Below, piece by piece: positions 11,534-19,527 of a stretch of DNA of 64,000 nucleotides. The stretch spans positions 62,001-126,000 of the forward strand of contig CAMRHE010000331.1 in assembly GCA_947044405.1 (NCBI GenBank), in the 5' to 3' direction. The notes under the pieces are model-generated. The model did no database searches. It was not told the DNA's origin and saw only the letters and a list, made by a program, of their open reading frames with translations. Source of the stretch: Leptodactylus fallax (taxonomy: Eukaryota > Chordata > Amphibia > Anura > Leptodactylidae). Numbering within the stretch: the stretch's first letter is position 1; every line of letters starts with the position of its first letter. A program made the position numbers and the translations under genes.

Positions 11534-12112
11534 TCAGAAAACCTAATGCGTTTTTAAAAAAAAATTATAATGGTGATGATAAAGCATTCACATCTTTTTG
11601 CACGTTTGTCTTCTTCACATTTACTATGCTGCCAGCCCATCAGTATCCATAAAACCGTCTGATCACTAACAAAAGAATGCCTGTCCGATAGAGACAGGGG
11701 AGAGGCTAGAATAGTTAAAAAATAAAAAATATGTGTTTGTCTACCTGTCCTTGCTGCTGCTGTGATCATTTAGATGTAATGTGCACAATGACCGGCCTGT
11801 TAATTATATATATATTTATTATTGGACAACCCCTTTAAACAGGACAGTGCCAGGAGTGTCACTTCATTCAACAAGAAAGCGCCAAGATCATGTATTGGGC
11901 AGAGTGGAATCTGTCAGGTCTCTCAGCTGATCACTTAAGGGAAGCAAACTTCATCTTAATGACCCTTCTTCCCGGGGAATGGCACAGCAGAGCGTCATGT
12001 GATTGTCAAGAAGTGGAGAACACAAATTCTGGAGCTTATGGTGACTAGGGCCAAAAACTTCCCACGTTTTGCCCCTATTTAAGGACGACAGTTCATTGTT
12101 CCACCACTCTCT
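11534..12112. repeat. Zinc-finger-locus intronic block, copy 2 (interrupted)
   Basis: Paralogous to 53387-54103, where it lies in the last intron of zinc-finger gene B; 11834-12080 also matches 2905-3160. The block ends at 12112, where the gypsy element begins. Confidence 0.65.
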
Positions 12113-13083
12113 TGTAAGAGACAGCCAATGTTGTCCTAAGCTTCATTTGTCTGTATAAACTGTTAATGTTGAATGTATTTCTGTGATTCTGTTCCTTTAA
12201 GACAGCAGCCATTGTAATTGTGACATGATGCTGGAGTGACTCACCCCCCTTTTATGTCAGCCTGCCTGTTCTGCAGACAGAATGTGAGCAGAGAAGCAGG
12301 AAGTGACGAGACAGAGAGCAGCAGCCATCTTAGCAAGTGTTGTATTGAACTGGTGTGGAGATTTTTCTGTACAGCTAAGCTGTATCTTGGTCCAGAGACA
12401 AACAGAGTGTAAAGAGACAACAGGACTAGTGAGTCCACGTGAAAGGAACTGTGCTCAGTGGCTGATCAGTGAGACTGACATTGTGACTGTGTATATGGAT
12501 ACCACAGATAGAGACTCGCAGTGCTGTTGATGTACTGGACAGCACCTGCTAAACCCCGGCTTACATCCCAGCTCAGTGTATGGATTCGGCAGGACTGTCA
12601 GTGTGCTGAGTGGAATCTGCTGTTGGATTACATTGCATTCATTGGGTTTCCCTGTTAAAGAGGACTTCATTTCTCCCAAGATCCTGATAACCGTGAGGAG
12701 AGGACGTTTCGCTATAAAAGAAAGGAACGACTTTGGGCCCCACCGCGCGCTTCTACAGACTGTAAGCGGTCCACCTGGACCACTGGGGAAAAGGGGGTGC
12801 ACCCAAATGTGAAGTCAGGGTCAGTTAGGGATAGTTTTGAGTATATTGTTCATTCAGTGTCCATACTGCAGAAGTGGACAGAGTAAAAGTAGAAACCATT
12901 GCAGAATTTGCCTTGAAATTGTTCATGCTATATTGTATATTTTGCTTGTCTTTAGCCCTGTCATTTTACCTTTAACTAGCCTTTATTAACTTATAGTAAA
13001 TATATATTTTTTTCTTGAACTACCGCGTGTGCGTTCATTTCTGGTTGCGGAGTCCAAACCACCTGCCTTGCTCTCGGTTCACA
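12113..13083 (+). repeat. Gypsy 5' LTR
   Basis: Runs from TGTAAGAGACAGCC to CTCTCGGTTCACA, with TG...CA ends. Nearly identical to 18296-19267 and clearly related to 47312-48302. Confidence 0.95.
12713..12720 (+). promoter_or_regulatory. TATA box of gypsy LTR
   Basis: TATAAAAG lies about 370 bases before the LTR end, where a U3 promoter could sit. The same sequence is kept in the 3' LTR at about 18897. Confidence 0.5.
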
Positions 13084-13086
13084 AAT

Positions 13087-13104
13087 TGGCGTAGTCGGCA
13101 GGAT
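13087..13104 (+). promoter_or_regulatory. Primer-binding site, tRNA-Ser
   Basis: TGGCGTAGTCGGCAGGAT begins three bases after the LTR. From memory of the tRNA family it is the exact complement of the 3' end of vertebrate tRNA-Ser (AGA type), ATCCTGCCGACTACG plus CCA. It sets the minus-strand cDNA primer and therefore the element's plus orientation. Confidence 0.85.
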
Positions 13105-13116
13105 CCGCTTACCAGA

Positions 13117-14142
13117 ATGGACGGTGACGCACCCGTTCGGGAGAATGGTGCTGGAGGAAGAATGCCAGCAGGGGCTATAATGAGTCAGTTAGCTAAATTT
13201 GATGGCAATAATATGTCAGTGAGTATGTGGGTGGAACAGATACGAATGATACAGCGAATGTACCAGACCGCACCAGTAGTACTAGTAGAGCTAGCAATAT
13301 TGACATTACAAGGGGATGCTAAGACCACGGTGATACTGAGGCCATTTGAACAAAGGCAGACATTTGAGCAAGTAGTCCAGATTCTAGAAACCATTTATGG
13401 AGAAACTGCATTGCTGGGGTCTCTGCAGGCTCGGTTCTTCCAGAGGGTACAACAGGAGAATGAAAGCCTTCCCCAATATGCAAATGCCCTACAAGAACTG
13501 CTCCGAGATATTCAAAGGAATGAAAGAGGGGGCTCGCCAGCCTTCTGTAACCCTGATCGGACTCTCCGTGACCAGTTTGTCCTGGGGATACGTGACGGCA
13601 GTTTAACTGTGACTATGCAGGATTTTATACGACGAGAGACTGATGCTAAATTCCATGATGTACAGGTAGAGGCCATCTCCCGTGCCAATAGTATGGTCCC
13701 GAGGCCGCAGACTGCAGTTATAGTTACTTTGTCACAGGGGGCTAGTTCTGGCTCAGAGACAGTAGAAAAGGGGACGGTTAAAGAAATTCTCACAGTAATG
13801 CAGAAACTGCAAGAGCAAATGGAACACTTGCACACCCGTTGTGATGAACATTCTATGAAAATTGCAGACTTCCAGAAAACTGGAGGTGAAAGGGTGAGCC
13901 GTCCATACCCAGAAAATCAGAATCACCCACCACCCCGCTGGAGGGGTGAGAATAGGACCTACCGAAGGGGTCCAAATCATTTAGTGCAGTGCTCAGGAGA
14001 AATCGAAGGGGCTTACCGAAGGGGCCCAAACAGATGGCCAGAACGACGGGAGATACGCTGCTGGGAGTGTGGACGGATGGGCCACGTTGCTGCTAGATGT
14101 CCAGAGCAGCGACAAACTTATGAGAGACCGCCGTTAAACTGA
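13117..14142 (+). CDS. gag: Gag polyprotein of gypsy element
   Basis: Structural protein of 341 residues that would form the virus-like particle. I chose the ATG at 13117, just after the primer site, because the frame opens inside the LTR without an ATG. Residues roughly 25-200 form a helical retrotransposon-gag domain (FDGNNMSVSMWVEQ, YANALQELLRDIQRNE, LRDQFVLGIRDG). A basic linker with two RRGPN motifs follows, then a CCHC zinc knuckle, CWECGRMGHVAARC, near the C-terminus. It ends TTA-AAC-TGA, with the stop directly after a slippery heptamer. Intact with no internal stop. The LRDQF region recalls the gag family from which vertebrate PNMA genes were domesticated; that is inference only. Confidence 0.93.
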   Translation: MDGDAPVRENGAGGRMPAGAIMSQLAKFDGNNMSVSMWVEQIRMIQRMYQTAPVVLVELAILTLQGDAKTTVILRPFEQRQTFEQVVQILETIYGETALLGSLQARFFQRVQQENESLPQYANALQELLRDIQRNERGGSPAFCNPDRTLRDQFVLGIRDGSLTVTMQDFIRRETDAKFHDVQVEAISRANSMVPRPQTAVIVTLSQGASSGSETVEKGTVKEILTVMQKLQEQMEHLHTRCDEHSMKIADFQKTGGERVSRPYPENQNHPPPRWRGENRTYRRGPNHLVQCSGEIEGAYRRGPNRWPERREIRCWECGRMGHVAARCPEQRQTYERPPLN

Positions 14143-14180
14143 AGTCCCCTGCTGCTGAAGGGCGTGTAGTAGGGGAGACT
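14133..14180 (+). promoter_or_regulatory. -1 ribosomal frameshift signal between gag and pol
   Basis: The heptamer G TTA AAC at 14133-14139 is in gag phase and immediately precedes the gag TGA. It is the same heptamer as the equine arteritis virus frameshift site. A -1 slip enters the pol frame, which is open from 14124. Three bases downstream, AGTCCCCT (14143-14150) can pair with AGGGGAGACT (14171-14180), with a one- or two-base bulge, giving a stem of about 8 bp and a 20-base loop. Frames and bases are seen; function is inferred. Confidence 0.75.
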
Positions 14181-14192
14181 GACAAGGAGACT

Positions 14193-17100
14193 ATGTGGGG
14201 AGAATGCCCTGATGATGACCTGATCGCTGCAAGTCCTGTCATGCAGGTGGAAATGGAGGGTATTCCGGTTACCGGGATGATTGACACGGGTTCCCAAGTA
14301 ACGACCTTGAGTAGAGACTGTTATGAACGGTACTTCCGGCAACATGTGAAATATGATCCCCATACATTCGTACGAGTGGTCGCAGCTAATCAGTTACCAG
14401 TTCCGGTCGTGGGAGTGGCCTGGATGAATGTCCGGGTATGTGGCCAAGATCTAGGTAGGAAAGGCATTGTGGTGGTACAGGAGTCACATGAAGTAAAGGT
14501 CCCTGTCATTTTGGGGATGAATGTGTTAAAAGAATTAGATCAGATCCTCTTTGAAAAGAAAGGTCACGGTTATTGGAAAGAAACCACCACCCATCGGCCT
14601 ACTCAAACAGCTTTCCAGCGGCTGATCCGGACATGTGGCTTACAGAAAAGTTCGGATGCGCAGCGTCCTCTGGCTCGAATTTCAGTTCCTTTGCATACAA
14701 AAGTTACACTGCCACCCAGTCGGGAGACAATAGTGTCTATGCCCGTAGGCACCTGTCGGAAACTAGAGGGCATAGCTGTGTTGGTAGAACCACTGCAGGC
14801 AGCCGAAGGAGGTGTTGATCCGCTAGTGGCCCGTTCCTTGGCAATAGTTCGCAATGGAAGAGTACCACTTCGATGTGTAAACACTCAGGACCAGAGTGTG
14901 GACCTGACCCCAGGGAGGCTGCTGGCTAACATCTATGTGACTCCGGAGGAAGTAAGGAAAGTAACTCCAATGCAGCTGAAGCCGACTGAAAGGGATGAGT
15001 GGACCGTAACTGTGTCCATGGGAGAAGATGAGGAACCCACCTCTGAATGGAATGGCCGTGCAATTCGAGAACAGATGAAGATGGATGCAAGTTCATGTTC
15101 TCTGGAATGTGTGCAGAAGGTAGATGAGCTGTTGTGGGAGAACCAAGCCACCTTTGCACGGTATGCTGAAGATTTTGGATGTACCACAGGGATCTACCAT
15201 GAGATTCCCACAGGAGACACCCCTCCAATTAGAGAGCGCTACCGACAAATTCCTCCACAGTTGTATCAGGAAGTGAAAGAACTGTTAGCTAAGATGCTAC
15301 AGGGTGGGATCATCCAAGAAAGCCAGAGTCCCTGGGCGGCTCCTGTGGTGTTAGTAAGAAAAAAAGATGGGTCCATCCGATTTTGCGTAGACTATCGGAA
15401 GTTAAACGCTTGCACCGTACGAGATTCCTACCCCTTGCCACGGATTGAGGAGTCCCTCTCAGCGCTAGGGAGAGCCCGGTACTTCTCCTCACTAGATCTG
15501 GCTAGTGGGTATTGGCAGGTGCCGATGGCCACAAAAGACAAGGAGAAGACGGCATTCATCTTGCCCATGGGACTATACGAATTTAACCGGATGCCCTTCG
15601 GGTTGACAAATGCACCCGGAACGTTTCAGCGGTTGATGGAGAAATGTCTCGGTGACTTCAACTTTGAGTTCACTCTCATCTACTTGGATGACATTATAGT
15701 GTATTCTGCGACCTTTGAAGACCATCTCCACCAGTTGGGGCAAGTATTTCGAAGATTGCGGGAACATGGGCTCAAATTGAAACCCAGTAAATGTCGGTTG
15801 TTCCAATCTGAAATTGATTACTTGGGTCACCGCGTATCAGGAGAAGGGGTGAGACCATCAAGAGACAAGATAGCGGCTGTTCAAGATTGGCCAATACCGA
15901 CTACCCTGCGAGAAGTGAGGGCGTTCCTTGGAGTAGCCGGTTACTATCAACGGTTTATTAAGGATTTCGCCAAGGTAGCAGCACCACTTAATACTCTCCT
16001 ACGAGGCACATCCGGTGGTCCAAAGAACCGGTCCGTGAAGTGGGGACCTGAACAGGAACAAGCCTTCCAGGCATTAAAGGATGCACTGACAACAGCCCCA
16101 ATCTTGGCATATGCTGATTACCACTTGCCGTTCCAGCTGTATACGGATGCAAGCCTGTATGGTCTTGGAGCAGTGCTTTCCCAGCTTCAGGATGGCCAGG
16201 AGAGGGTCATAGCGTACGGCAGCCGGTCTTTGAGAGATTCTGAAAGAAACCCCGAGAATTATAGTTCATTTAAGTTGGAGCTGTTGGCACTGGTATGGGC
16301 CATGACCGAGAAATTCTCTGAATATTTGACCGGTGCTGAAGTTTTAGTACTGACTGACAACAACCCACTAGCTCACCTGGAAAATGCCAAGCTCGGGGCG
16401 TTAGAGCAGAGGTGGATAGCCCGAATGACTAAGTTCAATTACCGCATTAAGTATCGGTCCAAGACAGAGAACCAGAATGCTGACGGGCTTTCTAGGGTAA
16501 CCGCCCAGACCCCCACAGAAGACGTGGATCATGAGTTGGAGCATGTGGAGGTGCCCGATTTCAGCAGATTTTCACAGGCCTTGACCGCCACTAATCAGTT
16601 TGAGATGGAGGGGACTGAAATGGCTCCTTTCTTTGGTCCCTCACGACAGGAATGGGCACAGATACAACAGACCCATGAGGGGCTGGCACAGATGATCAAG
16701 TGTGTTGAGAAAGGCCAGAAGCCCTGTAGAGAGGAAAGAGAACGACTGACACGTGAGATATTATCTGTTCTGAGTCAGTGGGAAAAGTTGGAGATGAAAA
16801 ATGGAGTGCTATGCCGAAAGGTCTATTTACCTTCTGAGATCGACATTCGATACCAAATTGTGGTGCCTAGTGAACTGGCTCGCTCCTTGGCAGTTGAGGC
16901 TCATAATAAGAATGGACATTTTGGTCATGAGAAGACCTTTCGTTGGTTACAGCGACTGATTTACTGCCCTGGTCTTCGTCAAATGGTCGAAGAAGTATGC
17001 CGCAGCTGTCGAACTTGTGAGATCCATAAGGCAATAGAACAGAGAGCTCCCCTGCAAACCATCGTGACCCAGGAACCTTTAGAAATCGTCATGATAGACT

Positions 17101-17876
17101 ATCTAATGGTGGGCCCATCCAATAGCGGACACCAGTATTGCCTCGTAATGGTGGATCACTTCACCAAATTTGCGGTGGTAACCGCCACCAAGGACCAGAC
17201 AGCTGAGTCAGCAGCTCGTGCTCTGTGCCAAGATTTCATTCGAGTATATGGGTGCCCTAAACGCATCCACTCCGACCAGGGTGCCTGCTTTGAGGGACAC
17301 GTAATGAAAGAAGTTCAACGTATCTACGGGATAAAGAAGTCGCACACGACTCCATACCACCCTCAGGGAAATGGGGCCTGTGAAAGATTCAACAGAACTC
17401 TGCTACAGATGCTGCGGACTCTGGAGGAAGACAAGAAGTTACAGTGGCCTCAGTTCTTGTCTGAAATGGTGTGGGCCTATAACAATCAGGTCCATTCTAC
17501 AACGGGGTACTCTCCTTATACACTTCTCTTTGGGCGGTCTGGGCGAAGTATAGGAGAATTACAGTTGAATGATGTGGATGGGTTCCCTCCGAGGGATCCA
17601 ACCTCTTGGGTGCGGGCGCACCGGCAGAGACTTGAGACGATCCATCGATTGGTGCGGCAGCGCCTGCAAGAACATCCCCATCCTGATAAGACCCCAGTGC
17701 AAGAAGCACCATTGCAACCAGGCGACCTGGTGCTAGTTCGTGTCAAGAAACCCCAAGGGAAATTGGAAAGCCGATGGGAGGCTTTGCCGTATTGTGTTGT
17801 TGGCCGCAAGTATGCGAATGGGCCAGTGTACCAGGTCCAGAAAGAAGGAACTGATTGTGTTCGAGTACTTCACTGA
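14193..17876 (+). CDS. pol: Pol polyprotein (PR-RT-RNaseH-IN) of gypsy element
   Basis: Reverse transcribes and integrates the element. Probably made as gag-pol by the -1 shift; the first ATG in frame is at 14193, and the frame is open from 14124. Domains in order: aspartic protease (MIDTGSQVTTLS, residues about 28-40; VILGMNVL about 105), reverse transcriptase (RFCVDYRKLNACT, LDLASGYWQVP, MPFGLTNAPGTFQ, catalytic YLDDI), RNase H (LYTDASLYGLGAVLSQ, LTDNNPLAHL), and integrase with an HHCC zinc finger (HNKNGHFGH...CRSCRTCEIHK), Asp in MIDYLMVG, Asp in HSDQGACF and Glu in NGACERFNRT. A GPY/F-type module (GDLVLVRVKK...PYCVVGRKYANGPVYQV) closes it. The only break is a TGA at 17874-17876; the same frame stays open to 18281. 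No chromodomain is seen. Confidence 0.95.
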   Translation: MWGECPDDDLIAASPVMQVEMEGIPVTGMIDTGSQVTTLSRDCYERYFRQHVKYDPHTFVRVVAANQLPVPVVGVAWMNVRVCGQDLGRKGIVVVQESHEVKVPVILGMNVLKELDQILFEKKGHGYWKETTTHRPTQTAFQRLIRTCGLQKSSDAQRPLARISVPLHTKVTLPPSRETIVSMPVGTCRKLEGIAVLVEPLQAAEGGVDPLVARSLAIVRNGRVPLRCVNTQDQSVDLTPGRLLANIYVTPEEVRKVTPMQLKPTERDEWTVTVSMGEDEEPTSEWNGRAIREQMKMDASSCSLECVQKVDELLWENQATFARYAEDFGCTTGIYHEIPTGDTPPIRERYRQIPPQLYQEVKELLAKMLQGGIIQESQSPWAAPVVLVRKKDGSIRFCVDYRKLNACTVRDSYPLPRIEESLSALGRARYFSSLDLASGYWQVPMATKDKEKTAFILPMGLYEFNRMPFGLTNAPGTFQRLMEKCLGDFNFEFTLIYLDDIIVYSATFEDHLHQLGQVFRRLREHGLKLKPSKCRLFQSEIDYLGHRVSGEGVRPSRDKIAAVQDWPIPTTLREVRAFLGVAGYYQRFIKDFAKVAAPLNTLLRGTSGGPKNRSVKWGPEQEQAFQALKDALTTAPILAYADYHLPFQLYTDASLYGLGAVLSQLQDGQERVIAYGSRSLRDSERNPENYSSFKLELLALVWAMTEKFSEYLTGAEVLVLTDNNPLAHLENAKLGALEQRWIARMTKFNYRIKYRSKTENQNADGLSRVTAQTPTEDVDHELEHVEVPDFSRFSQALTATNQFEMEGTEMAPFFGPSRQEWAQIQQTHEGLAQMIKCVEKGQKPCREERERLTREILSVLSQWEKLEMKNGVLCRKVYLPSEIDIRYQIVVPSELARSLAVEAHNKNGHFGHEKTFRWLQRLIYCPGLRQMVEEVCRSCRTCEIHKAIEQRAPLQTIVTQEPLEIVMIDYLMVGPSNSGHQYCLVMVDHFTKFAVVTATKDQTAESAARALCQDFIRVYGCPKRIHSDQGACFEGHVMKEVQRIYGIKKSHTTPYHPQGNGACERFNRTLLQMLRTLEEDKKLQWPQFLSEMVWAYNNQVHSTTGYSPYTLLFGRSGRSIGELQLNDVDGFPPRDPTSWVRAHRQRLETIHRLVRQRLQEHPHPDKTPVQEAPLQPGDLVLVRVKKPQGKLESRWEALPYCVVGRKYANGPVYQVQKEGTDCVRVLH

Positions 17877-18281
17877 AATATGTTGCGCCTGTGTCATTCT
17901 GAAGGGACAAATCATGATGGGCTTGCCAATGTGAATGAGCTCCCACAGTCAGAGAATGGAGGTGCGGAATGGGCCTCCGACGAGGAGGATGATTGTTGGC
18001 CGATCCCTGCTCCTGGGGATGTTCCACCTGTGACTACTGTATCTCCGGCCTGTGCCCCCTCTGGTGCGGAATCCGCTGGTCCTTCTCAGCCCATAGCTGC
18101 AGCACCCCATAATATACCACCGGTCCTCAGACGGACCACTAGGCCAAATGCTGGTATTCCCCCTGTTCGGTATGCGCAGGATGAGTTTGTTTGGCCTGCC
18201 ATACATCGGTATACTACCACCCTGTGCATAAAAGTACCACCCTCTGGATATACAGTCATAGGCAGGGACTGCCAATCTTAA
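17877..18281 (+). pseudogene. Pol C-terminal tail beyond the in-frame stop
   Basis: The pol frame continues without a stop for about 134 codons after the TGA at 17874. It is acidic, then proline/alanine rich, with a motif PPVLRRTTRPNAGIPPVRY, and ends just before the polypurine tract. Because it fills the space to the 3' LTR in frame, it is most simply the normal pol C-terminus cut off in this copy. It has no similarity to an envelope: there is no signal peptide or membrane span. Confidence 0.75.
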
Positions 18282-18292
18282 AGTGGGGGGGA
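18280..18292 (+). promoter_or_regulatory. Polypurine tract
   Basis: AAAGTGGGGGGGA lies three bases before the 3' LTR. It is the plus-strand cDNA priming site, broken by a single T. Confidence 0.75.
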
Positions 18293-18295
18293 ATA

Positions 18296-19267
18296 TGTAA
18301 GAGACAGCCAATGTTGTCCTAAGCTTCATTTGTCTGTATAAACTGTTAATGTTGAATGTATTTCTGTGATTCTGTTCCTTTAAGACAGCAGCCATTGTAA
18401 TTGTGACATGATGCTGGAGTGACTCCCCCCCCTTTTATGTCAGCCTGCCTGTTCTGCAGACAGAATGTGAGCAGAGAAGCAGGAAGTGACGAGACAGAGA
18501 GCAGCAGCCATCTTAGCAAGTGTTGTATTGAACTGGTGTGGAGATTTTTCTGTACAGCTAAGCTGTATCTTGGTCCAGAGACAAACAGAGTGTAAAGAGA
18601 CAACAGGACTAGTGAGTCCACGTGAAAGGAACTGTGCTCAGTGGCTGATCAGTGAGACTGACATTGTGACTGTGTATATGGATACCACAGATAGAGACTC
18701 GCAGTGCTGTTGATGTACTGGACAGCACCTGCTAAACCCCGGCTTACATCCCAGCTCAGTGTATGGATTCGGCAGGACTGTCAGTGTGCTGAGTGGAATC
18801 TGCTGTTGGATTACATTGCATTCATTGGGTTTCCCTGTTAAAGAGGACTTCATTTCTCCCAAGATCCTGATAACCGTGAGGAGAGGACGTTTCGCTATAA
18901 AAGAAAGGAACGACTTTGGGCCCCACCGCGCGCTTCTACAGACTGTAAGCGGTCCACCTGGACCACTGGGGAAAAGGGGGTGCACCCAAATGTGAAGTCA
19001 GGGTCAGTTAGGGATAGTTTTGAGTATATTGTTCATTCAGTGTCCATACTGCAGAAGTGGACAGAGTAAAAGTAGAAACCATTGCAGAATTTGCCTTGAA
19101 ATTGTTCATGCTATATTGTATATTTTGCTTGTCTTTAGCCCTGTCATTTTACCTTTAACTAGCCTTTATTAACTTATAGTAAATATATATTTTTTTTCTT
19201 GAACTACCGCGTGTGCGTTCATTTCTGGTTGCGGAGTCCAAACCACCTGCCTTGCTCTCGGTTCACA
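18296..19267 (+). repeat. Gypsy 3' LTR
   Basis: Matches the 5' LTR apart from an A-to-C change in the C run near 18425 and one extra T near 19197. The following bases CTCTCT repeat the sequence just before the 5' LTR. Confidence 0.95.
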
Positions 19268-19527
19268 CTCTCTCCAGTGGTCAGGTGGTCATTTTATCCC
19301 AAGATCTACAGTGTCCTCAGGAAAGTGAAGAAGGACAAGGTGGAAGTCTTTGCAGTGAATCCTCTGTGGCATTATCTCCCTGTTTAGATCATATGTATTG
19401 CTCGATTGAACTGAGTGTGCATGTGTATTATAGATATTGGAGCGCAGTTGTTTTGTGTACATGGCTAGCGTTATACAAGCGAATGATTTCATGGCCCCAA
19501 AAGTAGACAAATTCTTCCCCATCATTG
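19268..19527. other. Spacer between gypsy and TTAA element
   Basis: Resumes the locus interrupted by the gypsy insertion. No gene is recognised. Confidence 0.4.

Larger units (their letters stand above)
12113..19267 (+). mobile_element. Full-length Ty3/gypsy LTR retrotransposon
   Basis: About 7.15 kb, LTR to LTR. Order: 5' LTR, tRNA-Ser primer site, gag with zinc knuckle, -1 frameshift signal, pol (PR-RT-RH-IN-GPY/F), polypurine tract, 3' LTR. It is flanked by CTCT (the match extends to CTCTCT) on both sides. A solo LTR of the same family at 47312 has a clear 4-bp duplication, favouring 4 bp. The LTRs differ by about one substitution and one T-run indel in 971 bp, so the insertion is very recent. 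Confidence 0.95.

Noticed and set aside
12303..12812. Short frames repeated at 18486-18995 and 47504-48031 as a gene family
   Set aside because: They are three copies of the gypsy LTR, so conservation reflects the repeat, not coding.
13087..13104. A tRNA gene
   Set aside because: Only the complement of a tRNA 3' end is present, with no tRNA body. It is a primer-binding site.
13015..13116. Gag starting at 13015
   Set aside because: The frame opens inside the LTR at TTG. The ATG at 13117 after the primer site is the better start.
17880..18281. Envelope gene in the gypsy element
   Set aside because: It is in the same frame as pol, without a signal peptide, membrane span or Cys pattern.
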